Notes: generated from the letters alone by a model not told the origin. DNA of 64,000 nt from Emmonsiellopsis sp. PD_33 (GCA_032988165.1 JANTQF010000017.1:62001-126000), one strand, 5' to 3'; positions 22,456 to 33,765 are shown, counted from the first letter of the stretch. Numbers and translations: made by a program.

Positions 22456-24888
22456 ATGACACGCCGCATGACAGCCTCGCAGTTCCATGATTTCCATGAC
22501 GACATCACACAATGTCCCAAGCTGCAAATAGACACGGAGAAGCAGACATACGCCTACTCGTCTCGCGATGATTCCTTCGACAACGATGACGATTCCCACT
22601 ACTATATGGACTCCCCCTACAGCACCCCCGCGTCCTCCCAGCCAATCCTCGGCAAACCCACTCTGCTACCAAAGCGAAAACGAAGATTCCAACTCTTCAG
22701 GGTACCGCATTCCATCATGCGATGGGTGTGCTTGGGGGTGTTTATGTTTCTGCTGCTGTTTATTGCGTTTCTGTTTAGATTCAGTCTATCCGCTTCGGGG
22801 ATAAAGGGGGTGGAAATAAATTTATCTACCGGCAAACTCGCCTCCAAACCGCCGCAATGGGAGAGCTTCCCGTTCCTTACACGCTTTTATGGCGGTATAA
22901 GGTCATTGGTGCAAAGGGAGGATAATGTCCCGGAGTATCCTGGTGATGGAGTGGACGAGAGGATTATGGACTCCCCATCCAAGGCGGAGGCAAGCAAAAA
23001 TGCCAAGAGGGCTGAGACGATGAAGAGCTCGGTTTTTAACCCCTACCCGGATTATAAATCGGAGGAATATATTCAGAAGTACGGAGTTAAGAATGATTGC
23101 TTCCTGGATGCTAAGGGAACGGTCACCATCCCGCCTGTCCTTCATTATCCCGGTATTCCGAAGGGATTCCCCGATGCTGTTATCGGATCTAATGCGCTCT
23201 TGGGAATTAACGACGACGTCTGTTTCGATCGATTTGGCCGACTTGGCCCGTATGGCCTTGGTTATGGTGCGAAATCGGGAGGGAGTGGAGCTGGACTCGA
23301 AGGCGACCGATCTGGGGTAGACGAGGTGTGGAAGAATGTCCCGCCAGTTGATTACCGAAGCGTCAAGTGGGCCGAAGCACAGGAGCGCTGTGCTGCCGCA
23401 AATATCCATCGGTTTCGGAAACTCGACCCTCCACGTGCACCACGGTTTGCTATGCCACAGATTGGGACCTTGGGCCCAAGGGAGGACGAGAAGCCAAAAT
23501 CTCTACCGAAAAAGGAGGACGAAAGAACTGAAACTGTCAACGCCACAGAGCCCACAACTTCGCTCCCGCGAACAGCAGTGATTATCAGAACGTGGTCGGA
23601 CTACAAATACAATGCGGAGTCGATTATGTATCTCCGCGCACTGATTTCTGAACTTTCTTTGATATCTGGAGGGGAATACACTGTTCATTTCCTTATCCAA
23701 GTCAAGGACGACAATCTGCAGATTTGGGCAGATGATGAGATCCACGATCGTATTCTCAAAGAGGCCCTCCCTGCTGAATTTAGGGGAATGGGTACCTTAT
23801 GGTCAGAACGGCAGATGAATCTGATGTATGGCGGACTCGAAGAAACCTTTGCGCGAAATCTCCCTGTACATGGCGTCTACAGGAGCACGTTTATGCCCGT
23901 CCAATACTTCTCCCATCAACACCCCGAATATGAATTTGTCTGGAACTGGGAAATGGACGCTCGAAATACGGGCCATTGGTATCACCTATTCAACCAAGTA
24001 GGAGAATGGGCGAAGCAGCAGCCGCGCAAGGGCCTGTGGGAACGAAATTCACGATTCTACGTCCCATCCGTGCACGGATCGTGGGAAGACTTCCGCCAAA
24101 TGGTCCGCGTCCAAACAGAAATTGGAACTAATAGCCCAAACAACCTGTGGGCTCCCAATCAAAAGGACAAACCTACCCGTCCCACCCAGGAACGCCAGGG
24201 CGAGAAGCCCGTTTGGGGTCCCGAACGACCGCATGAGCAGGACATTTTTGAAGTTGAAGGTGAAGGAATTCCGCCCACAACATACGAAAAGGATAAGTAC
24301 GATTGGGGCGTTGGCGAAGATGCTGACCTCATCGTCTTTAATCCCCTCTATGACCCCGAAGGCACCACCTGGCTCCTCCGCGATGATGTAACGGGTTACA
24401 ATAAGGAAGACGGCATGCCACCCCGCCGCGCAGCCATTATCACCGCCTCCCGCCTCTCCCGCAAACTCCTCGCCACCATGCACCGCGAAACAAGCTTGAA
24501 GCGGCACACCATGTTCTCGGAAATGTGGCCTGCCACCGCTGCTCTCCATCACGGCCTCAAGGCTGTCTATGTCCCGCACTCCATGTACGTTGATCGCCGT
24601 TGGCCACCTACCTATCTCGAATCGGTATTTAATGCTGGTCGTAATGGAGCAACTGGGGGCGCTAGGACGTCCGTCTTTGGCGAAAGAGAGCATAACTTTA
24701 GAGGCACCACGTGGTATTATTCTGCGGGCCACTCGATAAATCTCTGGCGTCGGTGGCTCGGGTATAGAGTTGATGGGGGTGGTGGGGAGGAGTATGAGCT
24801 TGCGACTGAGGGGAGGATGTGTTTGCCGCCCATGTTGTTGCATCCGATTAAGGATGTTGAGATGATTCTGGAAAGTACAGATCGGTGA
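22456..24888 (+). CDS. DUF3405 family type II membrane protein
   Basis: Intronless, 810 residues. A hydrophilic N-terminus (1-88) with the basic run KRKRR precedes a single transmembrane helix at about 90-109, giving a type II topology as in Golgi glycosyltransferases. The large lumenal region matches the fungal DUF3405 family: RTWSDYKYNAESIMYLRALISELSL, HFLIQVKDD, the central VWNWEMDARNTGHWYHLF, and a C-terminal ATMHRETSLKRHTMFSEMWPAT. The alternating strand/helix pattern and the DAR motif make a nucleotide-sugar-type fold plausible, but this is inference; the family has no established reaction. An ATG four codons later is an alternative start. Confidence 0.85.
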   Translation: MTRRMTASQFHDFHDDITQCPKLQIDTEKQTYAYSSRDDSFDNDDDSHYYMDSPYSTPASSQPILGKPTLLPKRKRRFQLFRVPHSIMRWVCLGVFMFLLLFIAFLFRFSLSASGIKGVEINLSTGKLASKPPQWESFPFLTRFYGGIRSLVQREDNVPEYPGDGVDERIMDSPSKAEASKNAKRAETMKSSVFNPYPDYKSEEYIQKYGVKNDCFLDAKGTVTIPPVLHYPGIPKGFPDAVIGSNALLGINDDVCFDRFGRLGPYGLGYGAKSGGSGAGLEGDRSGVDEVWKNVPPVDYRSVKWAEAQERCAAANIHRFRKLDPPRAPRFAMPQIGTLGPREDEKPKSLPKKEDERTETVNATEPTTSLPRTAVIIRTWSDYKYNAESIMYLRALISELSLISGGEYTVHFLIQVKDDNLQIWADDEIHDRILKEALPAEFRGMGTLWSERQMNLMYGGLEETFARNLPVHGVYRSTFMPVQYFSHQHPEYEFVWNWEMDARNTGHWYHLFNQVGEWAKQQPRKGLWERNSRFYVPSVHGSWEDFRQMVRVQTEIGTNSPNNLWAPNQKDKPTRPTQERQGEKPVWGPERPHEQDIFEVEGEGIPPTTYEKDKYDWGVGEDADLIVFNPLYDPEGTTWLLRDDVTGYNKEDGMPPRRAAIITASRLSRKLLATMHRETSLKRHTMFSEMWPATAALHHGLKAVYVPHSMYVDRRWPPTYLESVFNAGRNGATGGARTSVFGEREHNFRGTTWYYSAGHSINLWRRWLGYRVDGGGGEEYELATEGRMCLPPMLLHPIKDVEMILESTDR

Positions 24889-25827
24889 TGAACTTTTTAT
24901 TAGCGGGGGGTCATGGGGTTGGTGTTTTTGATATTTTCCTTTTTTTTTTTTACATGTTTTGATTCTATGGAGTTCGGTTTTGTTTTCTCCCCCTCCCATG
25001 TGGATGAAGGGTTTGGTTGGCTGTATGCATTTTTCCTTGTACCATTTTTTGTTGTTTTATGTTAGAGCCTTTGTTTCTCTCTCATTTTCATTTTCCCACA
25101 GGAAACGGCATCACCTCTGTCTCTTTCCCTTCGGATTCGTTTTACTCTTCCCCGCATCTAGTCTCTGTTATCGACGGCGCTCGCATGGGATGGATACATA
25201 ACCTCCATACATTGGAAGGAAGAATGAATGATGGAAATGGAACCCGGCATACTTGTATATCTATGTACCCGATGCGGCATGAAAATGACACCCCCTACCT
25301 CTTCTTTTGACGGCTTAGGCATAGGCATAGGTAGATGATAATGATGAATGATGTACTCGACTTTTCTGAAGTTGGGAGGTTGTTTTTTAAATGTGTGATA
25401 TTTATGTATTTGTTCTTCATATTAAGTGCCACTCAGCCGTCCCAGCTTCTACTTATCTTCGTCCTATGTATGTACATATGCCATAGTAGATGCGTCCATC
25501 CTATTCCTCCACCGCCAACTGCATACATCTCCTCGACCACCCCACTCCATAACTACTGATCGATTTGATGGGCCGATCCATCCGTCGATATACCAACTAG
25601 TTTAGTTAACAGCTTTCTTGTCCGCACCAATTTTTAGAATACATCATAAAAGTCTCCAATGCGTGGAATTGGAGAATTACTTCTGTGTAGTAAGCAATCG
25701 AACGGCGATTCTCCCACCTAAACACAACCACCCCTATGGATAGATACATCAAGATGATCCACCAGCCCACCAATTCCCCTTCAACTACTCCCCTCCCCCC
25801 CCCCTCATCCCCACCCGACCTACCTAA
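24889..25827. other. Intergenic region between convergent genes
   Basis: Holds the 3' UTRs of the DUF3405 gene and the carboxylesterase. T-rich 24,938-24,960 and a C-rich polypyrimidine stretch from 25,730 are the only structure I see. Confidence 0.5.
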
Positions 25828-27780
25828 TCAATCCCCCCTCATTACCCCACCCCAAACCTTCATAAGCACATCAAACCCAACCGCCTCCCCAAACTCAAAA
25901 ACCCCCCTCCCAACCTCCCCCTTCCCAACATCCCTCACCACCCCACCTTCCCCAAAGCCCCCATAAACCCTCACCTTCCCTTCCTCCCAACAACCCCCAA
26001 CCCCCCTCCCATAACAAAACCCGCCCAAATCCCCCGCAAACCCCCTCCCCACAGCCTTCCGCCTCTCCGCTTCCCTCTCCGCATCATCCCCCTCCCCAAA
26101 ACACGCCTCAAAATTCAAAAACAGAAACGCCACATCCAACACGTGCGTCGCGTAGCCCTTAAACGGGCCGTCCCATGGATTCGGCTCGTTGAAGAAGTAT
26201 GCGAAGGAGCGGGTGGGGCGCGGCCAGGCGGTGGCGATGAAGTGGACGGGTGCGTGGAAGAGGAGGTCGGTCGCGAAGTGGAGGAGGGGGTGTTTGGTCG
26301 CGGATGGGTTGTAGGTGGTTAGGAGGGAGGTGGTGGTGGTTGAGGCGGAGGCGGGGAGGGTGGTGGTTGTTGCTTTTGTGAAGCGGTCGTAGAGGGTTGA
26401 GGGGGTGCTGGTGGCGGCATTGGGGATGAGGACGGACATTACGGAGCCCTTTATGGGGGGGAGGGGGTTAGTTAGTTTTTTTTAGTTTTTGTTTTTTTTG
26501 AATTGATTGATTAATTGATTGATGATTTTGCGCGAGGGTTTGGATATCAGACTTACATCAAACTGACAAGCACCAACAAGTAAATCCTCACACCACTCTA
26601 TCCCCGGAAACTCAGCTGTAGATTCGGCCAGTTTCGAGACCTTATCAAACGACGTTTCGACCGGGATTACATCGCCATCCAGCGCAGGCAAAAGCGGGAC
26701 TCGTGGGGTTTTAGCCAGCAATTCGTCCGCTGGTAGGTTAACGATGGCCTTGACGCGCTCCTCGGGGGAAAGCCCATCGAGCCCCAACGCCTTGGTGACA
26801 GAACTATACGCGAATTCTATCACGGGAGGGGCGAGTGGGGGGCTAAGAAGGCCGCTGCCGCTGAGGAGGATGAGGCGTTTGAATAGGGGCTGCTTGGAAT
26901 GGAGGTGGTACCAGGCGCTCGCTGTCGGTTGGTAGAATTGTTAGTATTAAAGATCAGGAAAAATTGTGGTGGGGGGGGTGTAATTTTGTCTCACCGGCGC
27001 CAGCACTCTCGCCTGCAACAGTTACGTTGTCGGGATCACCGCCAAATCCTGCAATGTTCTGTTTGATCCATTGGAGAGCAGTTCGTTGATCGCGCAGACC
27101 GTTGTTTGGCTTGTATCCCGCATCACGGAGTTCCTGGGAGGTTAGGAAGCCGGGTGCGCCTAGGCGGTAGCTGGGAAAGGGGCTCTAGTTAGTCGTCTAA
27201 TTCCGCGGCCAAACATTGGTATATAAACTAGATTCTCACTTCATAGTCACCGCAATTAGAGGGGTACCGTTTTCCCCGGAAAACGACACAAATCTCGACA
27301 TATCGAATTGCGGCCAGCCAGATGAGCCGATGGCGAAGCCGCCGCCATGAATGAAGACAAACACCGGGAATCCATTGCCTCCCTGTGGAGGTGCCTGGCT
27401 GTCATTGGGGACCGTCACATTGATGCTCAAACCATCTAGATCCGAGAAGGTGAATTCAGGCTTCGCCAGCGATTGCTGGATGAGCGCAAATTCTCTATCG
27501 CAGCCTGAGGCGGGAGAAGTAACATGCGGCCTGGGTGGTTGTTAGCTTTCTTGCCATATAATCTTCATCAGATCGACATTGAACTGATGTAACAAGTTTG
27601 TTTCCTTGCTCGAACATACCCGTATGCTGTCGCATCTACTTTCCCACCATAGTCGCGGATGAGTTCTGGTTCGGCGAACCGGTCCTTCAACGAGGCGTAT
27701 TTTATCCCGTGAAAGCCCCTCGTTGAGTCCTTGAGAACCCCGCGTATCTCCCCGAGTTTGGGATGCTGGAGGGTTGTCAT
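25828..27780 (-). CDS. Type-B carboxylesterase/lipase
   Basis: Alpha/beta-hydrolase of the carboxylesterase B family. Five exons, 27780-27620, 27530-27240, 27170-26995, 26921-26557 and 26448-25828, join in frame to 537 residues. The oxyanion motif is FVFIHGGGF (His115) and the nucleophile elbow is GESAGA with Ser206. The candidate catalytic histidine lies in GYATHVLDVAFLF near the C-terminus. MTTLQHPKLGEIRG at the chosen start aligns with the usual first strand; an in-frame Met 16 codons upstream (27,828) is less likely. No signal peptide is seen, so it is probably intracellular, as many fungal members of this type are. Exon 5 is very C-rich on the plus strand and encodes a Gly/Val-rich tail, giving a composition unlike the other exons. 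The substrate cannot be told from sequence. Confidence 0.87.
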
Positions 27781-28245
27781 GATCTTCCAATAGTATGGAA
27801 TATCAGCTGTTCCCTGTGATGCTATCAATACGTCGTTAATACCAAGTAGGCGAAGTTAGAAACACAGCAAAAATATACAGCGTCAGTTTATAACTTTCAA
27901 AGTTACTATTGGGAGTGCGGGGAGATGTTGAGGGGGAGCTCTGGTTCATATACCGGCTTTGTTTACATGGCTGGGGTATGGAATGCCATGACAGGGGGCC
28001 TTCACCTGGCACATTCCGGTACATAGCTAGTAGCTGCGTAAGCGCATATCGTCAAGGAATGACGCCGTGGAACACCTCCTGGCTACATCCCCCACCAGAA
28101 TATAGCCTGAATCTTCGGGTTGATAGTTCCAATCCTCGGAAGGATGTCCCCGGTGTAATGTCACATGATTTCACCAAGCCCTAATGCAAAACTTGGAGGA
28201 AACCACTCAAATATACTTCGCTGGTCAAATCCACATCAACAACCA
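27781..28245. other. Intergenic region
   Basis: Upstream region of the minus-strand carboxylesterase and 5' flank of the tRNA gene. No further feature recognised. Confidence 0.5.
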
Positions 28246-28340
28246 GCATCATTGGTCTAGTGGTAGAATTCATCGTTGCCATTCGATTCCAAATCGGATT
28301 CCGACTCGATGAGGCCCGTGTTCGATTCACGGATGATGCA
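28246..28340 (+). tRNA. tRNA-Gly (GCC anticodon) with intron
   Basis: The acceptor stem GCATCAT (28246-28252) pairs perfectly with ATGATGC (28333-28339), followed by discriminator A. The D arm carries the A-box-like TGGTCTAGTGG (28253-28263). The anticodon stem CATCG pairs with CGATG around a loop TT-GCC-A-T, interrupted after the base 3' of the anticodon by a 24-nt intron, the standard position for nuclear tRNA introns. The T arm CCGTG-TTCGATT-CACGG contains the B box. GCC decodes GGC/GGT glycine codons. A T7 run at 28351 would end Pol III transcription. Confidence 0.93.
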
Positions 28341-28350
28341 TTCGAATATC

Positions 28351-28357
28351 TTTTTTT
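28351..28357 (+). terminator. Pol III terminator of tRNA-Gly
   Basis: Run of seven T on the coding strand, 10 bases after the mature 3' end. Confidence 0.8.
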
Positions 28358-29127
28358 GTTCTTATAGCCTTCTGATACAACTCACGAAGTGGCATATTTT
28401 TTTCCGTCCACAGTTCGGAGATGGAAAAAAATTCTCAATAATATGCCTGGACATGAGAAGACGGGTGACTGGTAGGAGACTTATGGAAATGAGTAGTCTA
28501 TTTGTGCGTCAGTGGTTCAAAGACTGGAAGGGCATATACATGGCTGGGGCGGTTGAGCTCGCGCGGGGTATAATGAGGGAAATAGATAATGGTGGTCTGG
28601 GAAGCGGTTCGATTTCCGCCGGTGGAAAATAAGGTGTCTTTGAGAGCGTCTTCTTGGGATTTCTTACTGCTGTCATTCTAGATAGTTGGTCTTTGCAAAT
28701 CAACGGATAAAATGAGGATAGAAATGCCTCAACCAAATACCCACTCTGTTAATTGGATCCTCGAGGTATCATTTAAGGCCGTATCAGGCAATTCCTGCTC
28801 TCGACATAGCGAACAACATGCATATTTGGGGTGCGATGGCTGGTAAAAACCAGTGGTCTAGTCTTGAATATGGAAGCAGTGATCCATTTCAAATGGTGAA
28901 ATCCGATGTAACAAGGAGAGCCAGACAACTTGACAACCTTGGGAATAAACAACCCAATATCCAACTAAAGAAACAGATAGCTATTATCACCGGCAAAAAT
29001 TCCACATCAATGCTAGTCGAGCTGTCATTGAGCAATATGCGACAGATCCTTGGAGCTTTTCCGTCCCCTCCAAAAAGCCCATCCACCACACGGCAAGCAG
29101 ATCAGTCGAATATATATATCCAACCCC
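28358..29127. other. Intergenic region
   Basis: No gene recognised between the tRNA and the small membrane-protein gene. ORFs on both strands are short and overlapping. Confidence 0.5.
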
Positions 29128-29568
29128 CTAAAGTCCAACCCCAGCCAAAAACCCACACCGCAAGATCAGACTAATCCACGACGACCCAAAAACCCCCCAA
29201 GCAGTCCCATCCCAAAGCCACGGCTGTGCATAATACCACTCGCTCCCGCCCTGCCCATGCAGAGCAGTAAGATAGAAAAAGTCGCCGGCAAACATGCAGA
29301 GCATGAGAACCTTTTGGACCTTCAAGTCGTTCGTCATCCGCATCATCAATCCCTCTACCAGCCCGAAAAACACGAGAACGGCGGCGAATTGCTGCATGAC
29401 ATATGCGGTGGCGGGAGACACTTCCGACGTGCTATCGAAGGATGGGGCCAGCGTCATTTGGAGGTAGGCTGCTGGGCGGAAGTAGGCGAGATAGGCGCCG
29501 TTTAGGGCACAGAATGGCTCGATGTAATGGAACCATATGTGATATAGTAGGGGTGCTCTGGGTGCCAT
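29128..29568 (-). CDS. Small four-helix membrane protein (DUF7704-like)
   Basis: Single exon, 146 residues, with about four hydrophobic segments (around 10-33, 57-76, 85-105 and 120-143). The N-terminus PLLYHIWFHYIEPFCALNGAYLAYF and the later DFFYL...W..GTAWG pattern match a family of small fungal integral membrane proteins (DUF7704) of unknown role. The ATG at 29,568 gives the normal length and starts directly before the first helix. No operon-like neighbour. Confidence 0.72.
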   Translation of the reverse strand: MAPRAPLLYHIWFHYIEPFCALNGAYLAYFRPAAYLQMTLAPSFDSTSEVSPATAYVMQQFAAVLVFFGLVEGLMMRMTNDLKVQKVLMLCMFAGDFFYLTALHGQGGSEWYYAQPWLWDGTAWGVFGSSWISLILRCGFLAGVGL

Positions 29569-31070
29569 GATGATGTCTAGTATGTATGTGGGTAAGGGCT
29601 GCGGGATGGCGGGGAATAACCGGACGTGATAACCGTCAGTTACAGGTTCCGATCCGGAAGAGCGATACCTGGTGGGACGGAATAGAAAAAGGCTCTGGAA
29701 TCAATACAGCGAGGTTTTAACAAACGTCATTAAGTGTAAAGTTTCTTCATAAAGGTGTTTTGTGCTTCGGAGTGGTTGATGGTGTAATGGATGTTTTGGC
29801 CACCCTTTTTTGCGTGAGGCTGAGGGAGTTAAGTTAACTAGTAATTACTAGTAGATACGGGCGTAAACAAGACGAATTATTCAAAAAAGGACAAAAAAGA
29901 CGGCCTTTCCTACCAAAAATTTGCCTCGTGGGATATTTGGATGTATGAAGCTTTTTCTCTCTCATCCCTTGTTTTTTTTTTTTTCAACAAAAGGTGATTG
30001 TACGAGCCCCCATAGTCATAACTGAGCGCCAATTCAGCTAAGCGCGCGCCTATCCCGTGCGAATTTGGCGTATTAAATGTCAGCATCAATACTATTTGCC
30101 CAGAGGGAAATGAGACCTTCTCCTCCACCACCTGTTGCTGCTGCTGACGGATCTGAGTCAACTGTCCAATTGCCGAGTCTACAGCTTATGTGGAAGAACC
30201 GCTTTTGTGACGGCCAAAATGATTCAACAGGTGCTCAGTTCCTGGTCAAAAAAAAGCAAACGGGCTTGGAGCAACACTGCAGGCCTTCCACGTTTAAAAT
30301 TGGCTCCTGTCAAGGCCTCCACGGTACGGTATATAGTAGCTGTTTATCTCAACCTTGTTGCGTTGATATCTCAAGCCTTCTTTGATTTTCTCTCTTTTTG
30401 TGTCCCCCTTTCCCGTTCCCTTTGCTCTTTGTGGCAAAGGGAAGGCAGGATGGATAAGGCAAAAATGAAAAAGGATTCTTTTTGATTCTTTCCTTGTCTC
30501 ATTGTTTTCATTCTATCTCATATACAAAGGAAGGAGGGATGATACACAGCCATTGTTGCATGCAAACATGTGTCTTGTGTGATTGGCATCACTGTCAGAA
30601 GTATCCCAAGTCCTCTATCAACATCCTTGTTACTCTTTCATACACTGGCATTAGATATCAGAAACTATTGCAGACAGTCCCTTTGACTATGTCCCTCTTC
30701 AAGCTTGTTCTTGTCAGATAGCCTAAGAATTGACCTTATTCACAGATGGTTGATATGAGTGATGCTGGATATGGCACGCCAATATAACCATAACCCAACC
30801 CCAATTGACCCTTTTGTTTGTGCTCTGCTTCTTACTCTTTCATTTTCCTTGTTCTGTGCTTCCTTTTCTGTTCTGACACTCTACTACAAACTGTGGCCTT
30901 GGCTGGTACATCCGGTCGGACTAGCTCTCCGCAGCTTTGCATATCAAAAGCACCAGTAGCCTTGGGTGAGTTGATCCCTGGGGAGGTAAAAGAATCCACA
31001 GGCGTTTGTTTACATTGCCTCGCCCTTCTAATCAAAGTCCTCGATACAGGAGACGCGTCTCGAAAAAACA
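29569..31070. other. Intergenic region
   Basis: 1.5 kb without a gene I can support. ORFs near 30,077-30,485 and 30,759-31,270 lie in the promoter or 5' leader of the SET-domain gene and overlap in several frames. An A-run lies at 29,970-29,982 on the minus strand. Confidence 0.45.
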
Positions 31071-32369
31071 ATGGACTCAGCGACTCAGTTTGGGCCCCCG
31101 GTGACATCAACCGGCCCGCTGCCCTACGTTGTCAAAAGTTTTCCAAAAAGGGGGTTGGGGCTTGTTGCGAAACAAAGATATGGGGAAGGGCAATGCATTT
31201 ACAGCGAAGAGGTCATGGTCACCACGAAAACCCTGGAGGACGCGAAGGGCGCTGTCGATTTGTACAATAAGATCCTTCATACCAGTATGAAGGAAGTCAA
31301 GGACACTGAGTTCAAGCGGAAATTCTTCGAACTGCCCAAGGGATCCAAGGAGAAATACGGAATACTTGGTTCTGTTTTCGACAGAGGCGCTATCAGCGTA
31401 CCGCTTCAAGCAGGAAATGCCCGTGCCCTTGGCTTGCGTTCGGCCTTCCTGAACCATTCTTGCCGTCCGAATGCGCAGCATACTCTTCTTACAGTCAACA
31501 CGCCCGTAGGGGAAAGCTACATCATCCTGTTGCATGCTTGCCGGGACATCGAGGTCGACGAAGAAATTACAGTCGCATATGAGTTCATCTACGCGAACAT
31601 TGCAAATCGCCAGGAATACACGCTTGAGAATTTCGGGTTCGAATGTGCTTGCGAGCTATGCGAGAACCGGGATCCTGCTGTTGAGGCAGGTATCGAGTTG
31701 CTTTCTTTGAAGGTCCCTATCATGCTTATGGAAAAAGCTGTCGCCACTGAGCCAGCTGGCACCCTCCAGATGGCCCACACGATCATAGACGTCCACATCA
31801 AGTCGGGTTTTACCTCCGATCCTCTTGGCCAGATCTGGAAGCACTGTGCAATGATTTGCGCCTGGCATTCGGATATTGGCAGGGCGATGGAGTTCCTGGG
31901 AAAGGCCAAGTCCATTTTCCTTAAGATTGAAGGGACGGAGGGGCCGAATTTCAAGTGGATGTCCAAACTACAGGAGGATCCTATGAAGTTGGAAAAGGCT
32001 GGGACAACAAAGCGAGGATATTCATCAAAAAAGGATGTGCAGGTTATCTGGGACAACCCAGATAGACGAACGGAGATTCTCTTCATGCTCGACGCGAAGG
32101 AACTGGGGGACTACATCAAGCTTTCCGACTATAGCGAGGACGGGGAATTTGTGGGTGCTGAAGATCGGGACCCTAATATCGATGTCGACGAGTTGGTAAA
32201 GGAGCTCGAGGCGGAAAAGAAGGAGTTCGACGAGAGTCGCATGCACGAAAATCCCAGCAAGGCTAAGAAGAAGTCAAAGAAGAAGAAGGGGAAGAAGGGG
32301 AAGAGGAGTGGGAGTGGGGATGGGAATGCGACCGAGAAGGAAGATGCTAAAGAGGGCTTGGACAACTGA
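31071..32369 (+). CDS. SET-domain protein (putative lysine methyltransferase)
   Basis: Intronless, 432 residues. The SET domain begins with GLGLVAKQRYGEGQCIYSEE (28-47), the ITVAYEF segment (166-172) supplies the catalytic tyrosine Y170, and NHSCRPN at 128-134 is the cofactor-binding core. A post-SET-like FECACELC (190-197) would bind zinc. There is no MYND finger, so it is not a canonical SMYD, but the helical region after SET (220-340) resembles the fungal SMYD-like/SET-TPR group. The last 60 residues switch from acidic to a very lysine-rich tail (KKKSKKKKGKKGK), probably a nuclear or nucleic-acid-binding signal. Histone or non-histone substrate unknown. Confidence 0.85.
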   Translation: MDSATQFGPPVTSTGPLPYVVKSFPKRGLGLVAKQRYGEGQCIYSEEVMVTTKTLEDAKGAVDLYNKILHTSMKEVKDTEFKRKFFELPKGSKEKYGILGSVFDRGAISVPLQAGNARALGLRSAFLNHSCRPNAQHTLLTVNTPVGESYIILLHACRDIEVDEEITVAYEFIYANIANRQEYTLENFGFECACELCENRDPAVEAGIELLSLKVPIMLMEKAVATEPAGTLQMAHTIIDVHIKSGFTSDPLGQIWKHCAMICAWHSDIGRAMEFLGKAKSIFLKIEGTEGPNFKWMSKLQEDPMKLEKAGTTKRGYSSKKDVQVIWDNPDRRTEILFMLDAKELGDYIKLSDYSEDGEFVGAEDRDPNIDVDELVKELEAEKKEFDESRMHENPSKAKKKSKKKKGKKGKRSGSGDGNATEKEDAKEGLDN

Positions 32370-32740
32370 GTGTCTCACAAGTTTAATATTCTGTTCTGCT
32401 TAGGGGTTTGCGCACGTTAGCCACGGGTTGGGAGATAGGGGGTGGATGGCACCATGCACCATGGTTTTGATGATGGTTCTAGTTCTATTCAAGTTGTTTG
32501 TCAATTGTAATTCGGAGAACTCAGACGAGTAATTAGTGGTTAGTTTGCACGATAAATATGAGTATTCTAAGATGCCGCCATTATGAGTATCGCAATAATG
32601 ATCGGTAGAAGATGAATAACTCAGCGCAAAGCATCCCCAGCACGACATAATGGTTTTATCTTTTAATGCTCGGATATAAACTCAGAAAACTTCCCATTCC
32701 AATCAAAGTAAGAGAAATAGCTTGCACTGATATCCGCACC

Positions 32741-33480
32741 TCATTCCTCCCAAATCTTCCAAGAGTACAGTAAGCGGATCGCTTCCTGGTTCAGAAACGT
32801 AACTGTAGCAGCCATTCTTTTTGTGCAGGGGTGTTCTCCATCCCATGGAATCAACAATTTCCTAATCCCAGTCGTATCAGGAGGTTGAATATCGTTCTCG
32901 TTTCGAGAACGGTAACTAAGCTGGATATAGATAATGTGATGGTTAAAATCTTGAACGAGATTCCCTGGCATAAAGTAATCACTGTCGCCACGAACTCCAG
33001 CACAGCACGGCAATAATTCCCATAGCAAATGTTGCCACGCGGGTGGCAGTTTCCAGCTAACCGCCCATTGTCGCTGTTGTTGTTGCTGCTATCCTTAAGT
33101 ACTACCTACCGCGAACGTCGGTAACCCAATTAAACGTGGTCGCAGACAAGAGTAAATTGAAATCGGCATTTAGCCACGCGACGGCGGTCGAGGAGAAGGC
33201 GGACGAATTACGAATGAAATGCGCATATTAATATTGGGTGGATGTTTTCGGCCATTTTGGTGCAGAGAGAAGTACTATCACGCGCGTCGGCTTTTCCTCT
33301 TGTGTTCTCCCCTCAAGTAACTTAGAGCCAGTGTTAACTTTAATGAAAGTGCGTAACTAGTCGAGTCTCAAGACTCTAATTTGGTCCAACGAGTGACGAA
33401 ATCAGCGAGATCTTACCCTAGTGCTTATTCACTTACTCGTCAATTATTTTAAGGCGGAGCCCCTTTACATGCATGGTAGA
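32741..33480 (-). pseudogene. Relic of the duplicated nucleotidyltransferase-like gene
   Basis: Homologous to the intact minus-strand gene at 34,327-35,019. Its C-terminal end is recognisable (the region around the PWE/D box, 32,800-32,860), as are two internal blocks (33,230-33,400 and 33,425-33,465). The rest has drifted or been deleted, frames are broken, and the N-terminal catalytic part has been lost or displaced by the AT-rich insert. No intact product is possible. Confidence 0.7.
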
Positions 33481-33765
33481 TCTATACACTTGTAGCCATC
33501 CATTTAGTGGCTGCCTCAGCACTACAGCTTCACTATGATTCTTGGTGCTGCTCTCCTGCAGCTACATTTGCTTACATTCTCCTTTGTTATTTCCTTGGTT
33601 TGTCAGAAATTAGATATTCTGTGATCCTCAGAATGGTTTTTTCATTAGAGATTCAAATAGCAGTGAAAACCCCATAGATAGAACAGATTAATCAATTATT
33701 TCTATTTTCTCTCACAATTATATACATTCCTCATAGAACTACTAATAGTATTATTATTAGAAGTT
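33480..33765. mobile_element. CpG-free AT-rich insert (transposon fragment?)
   Basis: About 300 bp with no CG dinucleotide lies inside the decayed duplicate, whose flanks do contain CpG. It has no counterpart in the right copy. Its composition is like the 1-11,510 island, so it is probably a fragment of mutated repeat. No terminal repeats or coding motif found. Confidence 0.35.

Noticed and set aside
21839..22599. Minus-strand ORFs upstream of the DUF3405 gene
   Set aside because: They overlap each other in two frames and the sense start of DUF3405; no conserved pattern.
24049..24999. 316-codon minus-strand ORF opposite the DUF3405 gene
   Set aside because: The sense strand encodes conserved DUF3405 sequence; the antisense frame has shadow composition and no domain pattern.
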